From: Poteriospumella lacustris
Lineage: Eukaryota > Sar > Chrysophyceae > Chromulinales > Dinobryaceae
Assembly (NCBI GenBank): GCA_008000375.1
Contig: SMOI01000127.1
Location: 26,055-90,054, forward strand
Direction of reading: 5' to 3'
Length of the DNA: 64,000 nucleotides
Position 1 is the stretch's first letter, and every line of letters begins with the position of its first letter. Positions 1 to 13,007 of this stretch are shown in pieces. The notes under the pieces are model-generated. The model did no database searches, was not told the origin of the DNA, and worked only from the letters and a program-made list of their open reading frames with translations. Both the position numbers and the translations under genes were made by a program.

Positions 1-228
1 GTGACCGATATGAGTTATATGTTTAGCAAAGCCGCGTCGTTCAACCAGCCGTTGTCTACGTGGGACGTGGGTCAGGTGATCAATATGAGTGCGATGTTTT
101 GGGGGGCCTCGTCGTTTAACCAGCCACTGGACACGTGGGATATGCGTCGTGTTCGGTATGTGCGAGATATGTTTAATGGAGCGACGTCATTTCAACAGTC
201 GTTGCCAGCGCCGTTACAAAGACCGTAG
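1..228 (+). CDS. BspA-like (DUF285) surface repeat protein, 3' fragment
   Basis: The 3' end of a gene that is already open at base 1, so the true start lies outside the window. The 75 visible residues are two and a half copies of a unit of about 25 residues carrying the SFNQPL-x-TWD core and an M-x-x-MF motif, which is the BspA-like/DUF285 leucine-rich surface repeat. The last unit decays (SFQQSLPAPLQRP) before the TAG at 226-228. In the known family these repeats form extracellular solenoids in bacteria and in many protists, often in large gene families. No anchor or membrane segment is visible after the last repeat. Function beyond a surface or secreted role cannot be inferred. Confidence 0.75.
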   Translation: MTDMSYMFSKAASFNQPLSTWDVGQVINMSAMFWGASSFNQPLDTWDMRRVRYVRDMFNGATSFQQSLPAPLQRP

Positions 229-1164
229 TAGCACAAACGGCCTTGGAGCGCTACGGGGATGTGGGCATATGGTGCGGGTGTGACCACGGACACTGATACG
301 ACCTCTCCGATATGAACCGCGACGGTGGTTCAACAGTCAGTGTCAGAGGAAGGACAACGGAGACGGGCGGATGGTCGACGAGCGAGCGAGTGCGTGCTTG
401 CGAGTGAGCGATAAGGTTCACGCCCTGAGTAGTCGTAGCTCGTCATTGTCGGACGTAATCACTCGGTAACATTTGATTATCTATCCTCTGATTGGTGGTT
501 CATGTGGCTCATATATCCGGTCTAGGCGAACAACCCTGTTGACGAGCGGACACGATTGGTCTGTTTTAGTTCCAATCTGTGATTGATTGGAGAGGGGTCC
601 GTGTCTGTTCCAAGTCCTGTCCGCGTTTTGCAGTTGGTTTTGTGCCTGCAAGTTCTCGTCGATGGCAGATGTGCCCGTGTTTGCCGTATGGGGGGTGGCT
701 TTCCCCTTGTGAGTCCCAGATTCCATCGGCAGCGATGCGTAGTCATCGGTCGTAGCGTTCATTCAGGGAAGTGTAAAGTACTGGCTGTGCTACATACCGC
801 GCTCATCTGTTCGTATCTCCCTATAACAGAGACAGCCTCTGCTGGGGGATGCACACGCCCCATCATGTACACTACAGTCGTATAGCACGTGGGTATCGAC
901 CGAACACCCTCGTCGGCTGAGGTGAACCACCATGGAGCCGATCGATGACCGATGACCGATGATCGATGATCGATGCTGTCACTCTCGTGACAGTGCTTCA
1001 TCAGCTCCATAGCCCCCGCCCTAAGCCCCCGCCCCCAACCCCAATCGTCGTGGGTTATACAACAACAGCAACATACTATATTCATCAATTCTTTACAGGC
1101 GGCAGCAACATGCAGCAAACTGCTGCGACGGGTCAGACGTGCTTCCGCACGGCCATGGCTCCTT
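229..1164. other. Intergenic region downstream of two convergent genes
   Basis: About 0.94 kb between the BspA-like stop and the EML-like stop. Short open frames here on both strands have no recognisable composition or motif. The only local structure seen is a perfect-to-near-perfect heptamer array at 943-977. It presumably holds two 3' UTRs. Confidence 0.5.
943..977. repeat. Heptamer microsatellite CGATGAY x5
   Basis: Five consecutive 7-bp units: CGATGAC twice, CGATGAT twice, then CGATGCT. It lies in noncoding sequence and looks like a simple slippage repeat. Confidence 0.8.
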
Positions 1165-4100
1165 TCAACGTCGCGTGGAACTGCCGTGTGTGGCGTTGAG
1201 GCCGGTCGCGGAGGCCGTCGTCATTCCGCCCATCGTGCTCCCGCCGCCGCCATTTCCGATCGCTAGGAAGGGCCCACTGCCCGTAGCGTCCATACCGCCC
1301 GCTGTGCCTGGCGCACTGCCCGCCGCGGTACCCGGCCGGACGGCCGCGTTGCGCGGTGCCAAGGCAAAGTCACCCGCCACACTGCCACGCTCGGTCACCG
1401 CCCAGATCATCACGCCGCGATCCTTCTCCCCGATCGACACCACGTACCGCCCGTCACAGGTAAACCGCAGTTTGCTCACCGCGCCCACGTGTCCATCTTC
1501 TGCATAACGCGCCGAGGACTTGGACAAACAGGGATACCGCGTGATGCCCACTTGTCCGTTGCGGTTGCCGTAGACCAAATGATCACCCCCGGCCAATCCA
1601 CCGCGCGTCATGGGCATGCGATGGACACTCGACGGGTCTTTGGAATTGCCATCTTCGACGATGCTTTTCTCATCGTCCGGGTGGTACGCCGGCCAAATGC
1701 CCTGCACGGGCCACCCAAAGATACACGTCCACGTCTGCCAGAGGACATCGCGTAACTGCGACCCCGCGGTGTAGTGCTGGCCATCAGCGACGTCGAAGAA
1801 CAAATGTTCGAAGTCTTCTTGGGAATCCGATTGCAGATACAACGAATTCGCCGAGAAATCGAAATGACGCACGGTGGCGTTGTGTTTGTCACAGACGCCC
1901 TGGAGCTTGTACGAGTCGGATCGGTACAAATAGATCTTGTGGTCCATCGAGGCCACGGCGAAGACACGGCCATCGGGAGACCAGTGCGTCTCCGTCAAGA
2001 AATGACGCGAGTCCCTATATACATCACAGTCAACCGTCATGGGTCAGTTCAGCAGTCAATACACACACACCGCACACGACGTACCGTCCTTCATAACGCG
2101 GCTTCAACGTCTGGGCATCCAACAAGACAAAGGCGCCATCTTTCCGTTGCCGTGCACCATCCGACCGACCCCCCAGACCCACAATCAACAAGCCACCGTC
2201 CGGGGAATACGCCACACACCGCGTCGTGCAGTCAAACACCGCTTTCTTCAAGACTTTGTGCTGGGCCACCGACCACACCCGCAGCGTCATGTCGTCCGAC
2301 ACCGTCGCGAACGTGTCGGGATCGTACGGGTGCATGTCCAAGCCGTGCAATTCGCCCTGGTAGTGGGCCTCCGACAAGAGATTGATGTGCCCCGACAGCA
2401 CAAAGAGCTCGTAGATCTCGCCACTCGCCATACCCGCCACCATCGACAACACCGACGACGCCTTCGGGTTCCGTTCGGACGCGCCGCTGCCCCCCGGTCG
2501 CACGGTTTGTACGTCCAAACTACGAATCGTGGACAACAACGGTAAGATATCCGCATCGGCGGCGATGGAGAACGACTGCAAATGTTCGAAATCTTGGGTC
2601 CAAATCTTGATGATGCCCTCTTTGCCCGCCGTGATGATGTTCAATCGTTGCTGTTGCTGGGCCGCGGCATTCGCCTGCATCGTCGCCGAGGCGGCCGACG
2701 ACGTCAACATGCCCGGCGCAAAGTCCTTCGCCGTGGGGCCATAGTGATTGACATACGACGCCGCCGTCGTGGTGATCACCGTGACGCCTTTCTCATGGGC
2801 GCGAATGATCCGATCCAACGTACGTCCAATCCACACCATCACATGCCCCGCCGTCGAACCCGTCACAAACTTCTTCCCCACTCGTTGGCCACATAAAATC
2901 GTTGGCAATTTCGTCGTTTTCGGGTATTCCGCGTACACCGGGTTGATGTTGCTGTAGCCCGCCAAGTTCGCATCGCTCGACACCCAAAACTTCACGTGGA
3001 AACGTCCACCGGTCACAAACAAATAATGCTGATTCCCAATGGGCGTTTCGTAAAACGACGTGAACAAAATCGGGGCCACGTCGCCCTGCGCGGTGTACCA
3101 CGCGACACACTGCGTACAGCCGTCTTCTTGCCAACTGCCCGACGTGGACCGCCAAATCGCGATGGATTGTTGCGCTTCGTGATCTCGGCCCAACGACAAC
3201 AACGTGGTATGATCGGAATTGAACAACAACGAGATGATGCCCCGACGATGCATGTTCGGGGTCAAGAGGTTCACCGTTTGACACGTTTGACAGTCCCAAA
3301 TGTGAATGATCGGGCGTAACGTCTTCTCCGCACTGGCGGCGAAGCTACCATCCGACGCGACGGTCAAGGCGCAGACTTCTTTCGTATGTTGACGATAGAA
3401 ACGCTGACGATTCAGGGCCTTGTGCATCACGACCACGTACCGCGAGGCCGGGTACACGATTTCTTGGGGGTCGGCGGGGTTGTAGAACAGCGCCTTCCGT
3501 GCCAACGACGTTTGATTGTGCGCGAAGACATGTTCCAAGGCCAAGCGATACCCCAAGGGCTGCCCCGCCGCCGCTTGCAAGCTCAACAGGGCCGGCGAAT
3601 TCAGCTGGTAATTGCTCGGTTCAATGATGGCGCCGATCCAGGGGCGCACCGACGTCAACTGCTTCAACTCGTTCGCCATGTTCTCCAACGAATGGGACAG
3701 ATCCGTATACGACAACATCCAATTCGCGACGTCGTCTTCGTCTTCTTCCAACAACGTACGCCGATCACTCGTTTGATACGCGACCAATTCTTCGCGGTCG
3801 CGGTGATGCCGCCACTGCAAAATGGTTTTGTCTTGTCCCGTGATCGTGATCAACGCCGCATCGCCCGAGGCAAAGCGAATCCGGGTAATCGGCTGGGAGC
3901 CTGCCCAATACTTCTTCCCAATCGCCAGTACGTTCGTGCACGGGTAGCGATACACTTTCAACCGCCCGAAGTTGTCCCCCGTCACCAGCACTTGCCCATC
4001 GTCTTCCCCGCGGAAGGTATTCGACTCACAATACGTGATGTCTTGGCCATCCCGGTACGGCGACCACACCCCCTGCGTATTCCATTCCATCGAGCAATTC

Positions 4101-7100
4101 TGCGTCGCCCACGTCACGTCGCGTAAACGCGCCGCCGACGGGATAAACAAACCCGTTTCACTTTCGAAATAACACAATTCAAAGCCGGCACAATTGCTCC
4201 GCAACCAGGCGGAATCGTCGGAGAAGTCGAACGACAAAATGTACGACTGGTGTTGGGTGATACAGGCGCAGAGATTGTAGCCTTCTTCGATGTTGTAGAC
4301 GTACAACTTGTTGTCGTCCCCGCCAATGCCAATGTACTTCCCATTCGGCGAATACTTGATTTCCCGCAACCATTTCGAGGAATCACGAGCCTCGTGGCAG
4401 ATCTCGTAATCCGCCGTGTCAATCACGATCCATTTACCGTCGAACTGACGATCCATCACTTTGCGAGGACTGCCAAACCCAATCGCGATCTTTTTCCCAT
4501 CGGGCGAATACGCACAACAACGTGCGGGCATCTCCAAGCCCATCGTATTCACACAACGATGACTCGACAGATCCCAGACGCGCAACAACATGTCGTCCCC
4601 CACCGTACAGAACTCTTCTTTTGCAGGATTCACCGCCAAACCCCACAGTTCTCCGTCTCCTCCGTGTCCTTCCAACAACGCACCGCGATGAATGTTCTCG
4701 CCATCCGCGGCAGAGACTTCATAGATCTCGGAGGCCGGCGTCCCAAAGAGAATACGACCGTTGTCGACGTCCCAGTCGACACAACGCGCATGGTTCACCA
4801 CCGCGCGAATGTGTTTCAATTCGATGACCAAGCGACACTCCAAGAAACGTGTCCAAATCTTCACCACCCCGTCGGTACCCGCCGAACACAACCCATCGGG
4901 GGCCGAGGCCAACGCGTTCACGGGGCCATTGTGGCCCTGGACAATGCTTTCCAACCGATGCGCCAGGAAACGATACAAACTGCCGTCGGTGGTTCCGACG
5001 ACGACATTGCCACCGATCCATCCCGCACAGAGAAAACCTTGCAACTTCGCACGATTCGCATAGATCGCGTCTTGGTACTGCAGGTTTTGACCGTGCACCG
5101 TCCAGAAACGAATGATTTCTTGGCCACATTCGACCAAGCCGGTGCCGTTGGGGTTGAAATCCAAGGCGAAGACCTTGTTCGCGAAGGTTTGTGTCGCACA
5201 GAGAATGGTTTGGTTCCGCCAGTCGTACAGGGCCATCGAATGCAAGGCATCCAAGCCAATCGTGGCCAGGTAGCGTCCATCCGACGAAAACCGCACGTGC
5301 GACACACCGCGTCGGTGATAGCCACGTAACGTGACGACCGTCCGCAACTGCTCGGTACTCCACACGTGAATCTTGGGCACGCGTTGGAAATCACCCGTCG
5401 CAATCACGTCGTGGACCTTGTTCACGTGCATACACAAGATCTTTGCCGTGTGCTCGCGATAAAACCGTTGGGCACGCGTACTTTGGGTCAAAATGACCGC
5501 AATGTTCGCGGTAAAGAAGGCGACTTCCCCCTTGGCGGTGTAATGCATCGGTTGTCGAGAGATGTCGGTCGTGACGCCGTAGACATATTCCAATTCCAAT
5601 TGATCTGGTGGCTCGGAATTATCCTCCGCGACGGATTTACTCGGCGACACGATCACCTTCTGCCACGGCATCATGTTCTTCGGCTCTTGGATGCCTTCTT
5701 CCAGTTCACAGATCGCTTGAATCCGGTAATTGACCGCGTCTTCGTACGAGGCCGGTTTCTCCAGTTGTTTTCCGGAAAATTGGGCTTCAGCAATCAACAA
5801 CGGCGTGGTTCCTTCGACGCGTTTCAAGTCTTCGTTGGGTGCCGAGTCACAGTCTTTGATTCGCCATTGCAAGATACAGCCATCGGTCTCGCCCAAGGAG
5901 AACAAGTACTTGTCGTCACAGGATATGGCGACATTCGTGATGCCCTTGGCATGGCCCGTGTATTTGGACGTGGCAGCAATGCCCGATTCCAAGAAACACG
6001 GATACTGCGACGCGGTCAAGGCGCCACAGCTGTCCCCCATCACAATCAAATCTTCCGCACGGGTACGTGCACAGACCATGGGACGCAGGTAACGTTCATC
6101 GTCGGGGACCATGCATTGCGTGCCAAAGGAATACACACACGAATTCGTTTCCCATTTCAATCCCTTGACACTCTTCGGGGCTTGTTGTTGTCCACCGTGT
6201 GTTTCCCAGAACAACAACTCCCCGTCCTCGGAGTTACTCATCAAATACGCACCGTTGTTCGAATAATCAATGTGCGTCACCTTGCCCATGTGTCCCCGAC
6301 AGATGGCATACGTGTGCATCTTCTCGGCGTGGTACAAGTAAATCGCGCCATCGGCACACGCGACGGCATATCGACTCCCATCGGGCGAGTATTTGATGTC
6401 GGTGATCATTTGTTTCGCGTCGCGGGCTTCGTGAATCAACGTCATATCCTCGGGGTTGATGAACATAAACGCACCTTCCTTGGGTTCTTCTTGCCCGAGA
6501 ATACCGGAGCCCACACCGACGAGGACGCCCTGTCCGGTCGCATTGTACGCCACACTGTGGGCTTTGCTGTCCAATTCACACAGCCGAAACTGACGGTGCT
6601 CCTGGACGTCAAAGACCCGAATCGTACGGTCATCACCGACGGTACAAATGAATTGCGCTTGATGAGGGTGGGTGGAGATCCCCGCCACCCGCGGGTGGAA
6701 ATGACCCGCGACGACGGATCCACCGCTGTGCAAGTTACGCCCATCCATCGCGTCCATTTCAAAGATTTCACTGGATTGCAGGCCCACCAAGATACGAGAG
6801 GTGACTTGGTCGTAGCACAAGGCCACGACGCCGGTTAAAATGGGCCCCAAGGAAGACACGTTGAATTGGGCAATGATTTCGAGACTGTCGTTCCAGACGA
6901 GCACTTTGCCGACGGTACAGGCCGTGACAATACCACTGCCCTTGCCCACGGTCGCTTGGGCCATGATCGGCGCCGTATGGGCTTTGATGCTGCGCATCCA
7001 ATTGCGTCCTTCCCAAATTTGCAAAAAGCCACGTTCAGAGCCCGTATACACGAGTTCGCCAATGGCGCCAACGATGTAAAACGTTTCTTCTTCCGGTTTG

Positions 7101-8723
7101 AACGTGCCATTGCCGACCCCGCGGAAACGACGGTATTTCTCTTGATGGGTACGTCGCCAAAACGTCACGTGATGGACACCGCAGGAAGCCAGAATGTCTT
7201 CGGTTAAGAAGCGCGCATCATGCACCAGATCAGGTGAGGTACGGGCCGTATACAGCAATTCCGAGGTACGCCAACGATAAATGGCCATGCTGTGGTACGG
7301 ATCCATCCCAATCGTCACCAGTTTCTCACGACTGGGGGAGAAATTGATGACCGCGATGCCACCGCGATGGAATCCTGTCAAGGTGGAGAGAATTTCCAAC
7401 GTGGTGGCATCCCAGACATGAATGGTGGGTCGGAATCCACGTTCCCCACTGGCGACAATGGTCAATGGCGTGGGACCGCCATCGATCTCGGTGTAAATCG
7501 CCAACGCCGTGATCAGATCGTAATGGTGATTGAAATGACGTTGTTCATGTTTCGCCACATTTTCAATGATGATCAAAGCCGCGGCTGGATAAATGATTTC
7601 GCCCACCGCCGAATAGAACAAGTTCTGTCGCGAGGAATGACCGTTGTAGCCATAGACCCATTCGAGTAACAAATTCTTGGTGGGTTTGGTCGTCTTCATA
7701 CCCGCACCGCGAATATTGTTCAAGAAAGGCAGTGCCAATTTCCATGGTTTGTTCGGTCCTGGGCGGTTGTCATTCTCAATCTTGAACATTTCCATGCCAC
7801 CGAGGGTGGGGTTCATCATCGCTTCGTCCTTCTCGGTGCGGTATTCTGGCAACGTCGTGATCGGTGGAATGATACGCGTGTTCTGCGAATGGTATTCCAT
7901 CAAATCGTCGAAGTATTCGATCCAAGCGGTGACATCTGGGCAGCTCAAGCAAAAGATAACAAACGATTCTCGGTCGACACCGGAGAAAGCGCTGCTCTCG
8001 GCACCCGGATGACTCACCAGCTGCACGTTATCGAAGCACAGGCCCACGGTATTCTCAATTTCGGACTCCAACGGAGGATCAATGCGACAAATCTTGCAAG
8101 CACCAGACATGCAGGAACGGAAGGCCAGAACCATTTCATCGAGCGTCAGAATGCCGCTTTCATCGAAATCGTACATCGCGAACACAACTGCAAGCGAAAA
8201 GAGCGAAAGAAAATGAGAGAAAATGAGAGAAAATGTCGGAAAACCACAGCTCCAGTGAGTTTGAAGGGTTCTTACATCGAATCTTTTCTTCTGGGGTCAT
8301 AGCGGACAGAATGGCTACTCCAGCGATGAACTCCAATGAGTCGACCAAACGATTCTACGCACAACACCAGGATAAGACGTCGTGAACGGGAAAGAAGCAG
8401 TGAATGATTCGCATACCTCATCATCGTCTAATGATCGAAACAAAGCATCAATTTCAGGTGCAAGATTGCGCTCAGTGGCTTGAAGATGTTCCATTGTTGC
8501 ATTCTTCAGAATCTCGTTGAATTCTTCGACAGTCAGTCCGAATCCTTCCGCAATGTCGTTGAAAGCTGTCCATAACTCGTAAACGCATCTTTTTGGTACT
8601 GTATAAACATAGAAAGGAAATGAGATTTCTCAAATGGGTGATCAATAGGGGAAGGATTCCATTACAATTAAGAAAGCGAAGGCCACGCTCGGGCAATGCG
8701 GCCTTTCCAATTTGTTGTCCCAT
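1165..8723 (-). CDS. EF-hand / EMAP-like (EML5/6-type) WD40 protein
   Basis: Five exons: 8723-8666, 8598-8417, 8354-8276, 8187-2085 and 2014-1165 (introns 62-88 bp), giving 2,423 residues in frame. The N-terminus is MGQQIGKAALP, a good N-myristoylation context. It is followed by two EF-hand loops: residues about 77-88 (DDDENRLVDSLE) and a canonical one in exon 4 (DFDESGILTLDE). Then come three tandem units of about 690 residues. Each opens with a HELP motif (LEWVYGYN near 278, LEYVYG near 967, LEHVFAHN near 1654) and continues as double WD40 propellers. HELP-WD40 proteins bind microtubules and tubulin, and three-unit forms correspond to EML5/6, usually about 1,960 residues. The extra length is the Ca2+-sensor head and a Gly/Ala/Thr-rich tail after about residue 2,350. 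A Ca2+- and membrane-responsive microtubule role is inference. Confidence 0.9.
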
Positions 8724-9175
8724 TTCTTTTCACAAAATATGGACAAGACCTTTCCAAGCCAAAGAATCTCTTTCTAGAGAATGAAAGAAGAGGGTAGTCA
8801 ACAGGTATCAGTCAAATGCTATTTCGTAGGAATCAAATGTGGTTCGTTTCTTCTGTTTGTTGTTTCTTTTCAAATCCAAAAGCGACGAAGGCGACACGGC
8901 ACGCACGTTGGCTTGCCGATGAAACCGCTCTTTGGTGAGAGAGCTTCTGCGCTTCTGCAGCGTGTGGCCATCCGTCCGTTGCATCCAAAAGGCGTTACAA
9001 ATTTCTGGCCGCCACTTCTTTCTTCTCGACCATGCAAACTGGATGGAAACCAATGCAAATGGTCAGAAACTCGGTCGAAGCAAAGAAGGAAGACCACAAA
9101 ACAACAACCAAAAACAATCTCCATCACTGAAGGCTATCTATTTGTGTCTTCATGCGTGTATCGTTGTGGGCAAAG
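8724..9175. promoter_or_regulatory. Divergent intergenic region (EML-like / GEP4)
   Basis: About 0.45 kb between two start codons on opposite strands, so it should carry both promoters. No TATA box or clear operator-like symmetry was recognised. Short open frames on both strands look random. Confidence 0.45.
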
Positions 9176-10079
9176 ATGTCGTTGTTAAAGTTGTCGCTTC
9201 AGCAGTTCATCAATGTTCCAGGATTGAAAGCACTTGGATTGATCTTTACCAATCCATCTTATCTCCTTCCTGATTTCCATCTTGAAAATTTGGGACAACT
9301 TGATATGCAAAAGCTCAAAGCTGACCACCAAGTCGAGTGCTTAGTGTTTGACAAGGACAACACGCTGAGCTATTGCTTCGTGGATGAGCCGCATCAGTCA
9401 GTGGTGCCCATCATTGCCGAAGCCAACCGAGTGTTTCCCAAAGGCGTTGCCATTTTGTCGAACTCTGCAGGCACTCTCGATGATGATAATTACAAAATGG
9501 CGATCGCCTCTGAACGTGCCATTGGTCTCCCCGTTATTCGCCATCGCGTGAAGAAGCCTGGCTGCTTGCCCGAGGTGAGTATCGATGACTACACGGCGGC
9601 CACCAACGCGAAAGCTGTTAAACGTTAATGGTGAGTGACTTTCCTACAGGTTTTGCAGCATTTTGAGAAGGAGTTGAATCGCCCCATCGGTCCCGAGCAG
9701 ATCTGTGTCATCGGTAAGCTCTACGCACCGTTTTCGCTTGGTTCACGAATCGGTCATGCTTGACACTGTGATCCATTCCATTCTTTCCTTCCAGGTGACC
9801 GTTTAATGACGGATATCGTCTTTGCTAATCAATACGGAATGAAGTCAGTGCTGGTGGAGCCGCTCACATATGTTCGTGATCATCCAGCGGCGGTAGTGAT
9901 TCGGTAAGTCCAGCGTTGCCATGAGCATACATGTCCCTTCGGATGCCATTTTAACCATGAACCACCTTGATATGGCACATAGGATATTGGAGGTGAAGAT
10001 TTTGTTGCCATTCATTCGCTTCTTTCTGAAATTGATCGGTTCGAAGCGGCCGAACAAACCCAGTTTTCCCAACAAATAA
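9176..10079 (+). CDS. GEP4: Mitochondrial phosphatidylglycerophosphate phosphatase, GEP4/HAD type
   Basis: Four exons: 9176-9574, 9650-9713, 9795-9903 and 9983-10079; 222 residues. HAD-superfamily motifs are visible: motif I FDKDNTL with the nucleophile and acid Asp pair, motif II ILSNSAG, a Lys in RHRVKKPG, and motif IV GDRLMTDI. Gep4 dephosphorylates phosphatidylglycerophosphate to phosphatidylglycerol in the mitochondrial inner membrane, the step before cardiolipin. The N-terminal SLLKLSLQQFINVPGL is amphipathic, as in Gep4 relatives, and the basic hydrophobic C-terminus (FIRFFLKLIGSKRP) could sit on membrane. An in-frame ATG at 9152 would add eight residues; 9176 is chosen because the family's N-terminus begins there. 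It is convergent with CCDC22, with 180 bp between stops. Confidence 0.88.
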
Positions 10080-10259
10080 ACCACGCGGAGTACAGTTCTA
10101 CACCAGCGAGGTGATGTAAACCAGGGGGGTAATTGAAGCTAGAACATTACATCTCTTTCCTCTTTCTCTATCACCAAAGACAGCCAGCCATGATTCACAG
10201 GGACCGTCAGTCGATGTCGTTTGTTCTTCGTCGCTCTCGACGCGCAGACGGCTACCACT

Positions 10260-12508
10260 TTATTTGCCCGCCATTTGCTTGACCTGCAACAACAATTGAG
10301 CGTTTTCCTTGGCCACGGCATCCAAATCGGCTTGGATACGATCGAAGTTATACGAGGACACGCGGGCTTGTTCTTGATCAATCTTCGTTTCCAAATCGCG
10401 GACCGCCTTATCGGTGTTGCCAATGCCCGTCACCGTTTGAATCAACATTTCGAAATGCGAGCGCATCAATTTCAAGCGACGGTAGGTATCAATCATCACT
10501 GGATCGTTCTTATCCGACGCGGACTATATACAGCAATGTAGGCAAACAGAGAAGGAAGAGGGGCATCGGTCAGTGCGCCGTTCGAATAAATAGAGCAGCG
10601 GCGGCAGCTCAACGTACCCCGAAGATCAACTCTTCCGTCACTGCATCGGATCGATGCAAGGTACTCGAGTTCTGGTTGATCGTCTTCTGAATATCACGAA
10701 TATCCGACGTGATTTTCTCGATTTCCTTGTTTTGTTTGGCGATCGACGAGGTGATGTCCATGATACGGTGCGTGTACAAGGCGCGATTCAAGTTCTTGGG
10801 CAGTTTCGCACGTTCTTCGTTCAACAATTGGGCACGTTCTTGTTTGTCCTTCAGATCGTGGATCATGGGCACCATCAGATCTTTGTATTTCTTGATCTCT
10901 TCGATCATCGTCGTGATTTTATTCAAACGATTCGCCTTGCGACGCTCACGCGTGTCAATGTCGTCTTCCAACGGGGCACGCACCGCGTCCCATTCCGATT
11001 GCAAGGCACGCAACCGTTCGCCCCCTTTGTCACAAATCGCTTGTAGCTTGGCAATGTTCTCCGCGGCGGAAGGAATCAATTCCAAGGCTTTCTTGCGGAC
11101 AATGCATTCCTTTTCCAATTCTTCGGTCGATGCTTGCAGTTTCTTCAGTTCTGCCTCCAGCGTGTCCACCTGCGACGCGTAGTTGACTTCCTTCGCGTCT
11201 TCACTTTCCAGGAATTCTTGTATTTCTTGGATCTCTTGCTTCAATACCTGCAATTCGGCTTGACGTTTCGCTTCTTCGGCTTCCAACATCGCCTTTCGTT
11301 CTTGGGGCGTCAACGTCACCGGTGCGGCCACATCGACACTGGCAGAATCCGCCGAGCCCGCTTCACCAGCGCCGATACCAGAGGAGGAGACTCCTCCTCC
11401 CACAGCGACACCAATTGCACCAATGCCCGTGGATTCACCGGCTTCTTGTGAGAACACCGTCGCATGGGCAAAACGGGTGGAGCGGCCGTTGTCCTCCTCT
11501 TTCGATGCTACACGACGCGCGATCAACGACACACCTCGTTACACAAGAACACACGCGTGCATCAGAGGGAGAAAATGTACCTTTATCACCCGCCTCGGAG
11601 ATGTTCGCAATCAACTCCTGCAAAGACATGTTCATCTGCGTCGAGGCCTTGTCCTCTGCGCTACCAGCGTCGCCGCCTAAAGCAGCACCGCCTTGTCCAG
11701 CCACTGCGCCACGTTTCTTCTCCACCGCTTTCAAACTGGCAAGAACCTTTTGTGCCAATACATCTCTGGCCGTGGACGCATCTTCTCCACCCGTAGCATC
11801 CGCTCCAGACTTGCTGATCAAATACTTACGGTTCACTTCTTCCGCACGACGGGCGTCTTGAACCTTCTGTTGCGCATGCTTGCTCAGAAGAGACGACGAG
11901 AAATTGGTCGATCCTGAGGAACTGAATGGAACGCGATGGTAAATGTTGCGCAATGGCTTGCCGGATTGACAGAAATGAACTTTCCACAAGCTTTTCTGCC
12001 ATTGCTGCAGCGCCTTGTTGATGTTGCGATTCATGAGTGCGTTCGCACCCAGCAGTTCTTCCGTTCCCTCATCAACAGAACGAGGAATCTTTTCCATCAA
12101 CCACTTTAACAAGTCTCTGGTTTGATGTTCCACCGGATACAACAATTGATTGTAACCACATTCACCCAGAAATCCAAGGTCTTTGATTTTCAGCGAGATA
12201 TCTGTGCAAATTCTGTGACGAACCGCAATGTTTTGGGGAAGAGCAGTGGCCACCTGTCGTGAAACCACAAGAGAAAGAAAAAATGTATCACCACCATCTA
12301 AGGTTAGAGCAGACTGGTACGATCACCCTCATGTCGCTCGACTTACCTTGATTTCTCCATCACTGATCAGCAGCAACGACTTCGCGATGATTTCGATCAA
12401 TAGCTCGGCAGAAATTTGGCTAACTTTCACAATATTAGCAGGGATTTCATAGCCCAACTGACGATATGACAAAAACAAAATCTCGTCTCCTTCGTTGCCT
12501 TGCTCCAT
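10260..12508 (-). CDS. CCDC22: CCDC22 homologue (CCC/Commander complex)
   Basis: Four exons: 12508-12347, 12253-11581, 11507-10618 and 10523-10260; 662 residues, close to the family's 627. Residues 1-110 form the calponin-homology-like NN domain, with the family's LGYEIPANIV, LLIEIIAKSLLLI and the GECGYNQLLYPVE stretch (human counterpart GEIGYQTFLY). A variable Ser/Gly/Ala linker follows. From about residue 330 to the end it is long coiled coil, including AELQVLKQEIQEIQEFLE and LNRALYTHRIMDI. CCDC22 pairs with CCDC93 and COMMD proteins to recycle endosomal membrane cargo with Retriever and WASH. No other subunit lies in the window. The first exon starts at an ATG giving MEQGNEGDEILFL; no earlier in-frame ATG is compatible with the splice. 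Confidence 0.9.
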
Positions 12509-13007
12509 TGTTTACGACAGACAGCAAGTACGCTTACCAAGCAGACAGAATATCCAAATACGTTTCTTACGATACCAACGACGTACGTCCCGACAGAAAC
12601 TCCACCCAATTTTTTGTGTGGATATTTCACCTGGAGAGTCTTATGTGTGCACGTTGCTTACACACCTTGGATAATTGATAGCGCTGTCGATCTGGCACTT
12701 GATTCGGATTGGCTTGCTTCGTGGCGGATCTGCTGCGGATGCCTGCTGGATCGTCATCGTCATCACGTCGACTGCAGCTGCTGCAGCAGCAGCAGCGGCG
12801 GCGCGGCGGCGGTTGTTGCAGCGCAGCGGTCGCCTGCGCACGAGAAGCGAATCTGTTGCCGTCGCCCAGGAAAAGCAACACCACATCCCAATCACTTTTT
12901 GGTAGAATTTACAGTGATTACTGTAGCGTTGATTGAATAATAGTACGTCGCCAAATAATTGCTCTGTAATTTTTTTCTTTCCGGGAGAGAAAAACACGAA
13001 GGAAAAC
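12509..13007. promoter_or_regulatory. Divergent intergenic region with CAG/CGG tract
   Basis: Half a kilobase between the CCDC22 and RNF5-like starts, expected to contain both promoters. A GC-rich trinucleotide patch (CTG/CAG then CGG repeats) lies at about 12772-12812. In-frame upstream codons for the RING gene exist from 12933, but the sequence before 13008 (MNNSTSPNN and on) is not protein-like for this family. Confidence 0.45.

Noticed and set aside
4250-6838. Plus-strand frames of 359 and 490 codons antisense to the EML-like gene
   Set aside because: Antisense shadows; the minus strand has clear WD40/HELP sequence and consistent splicing.
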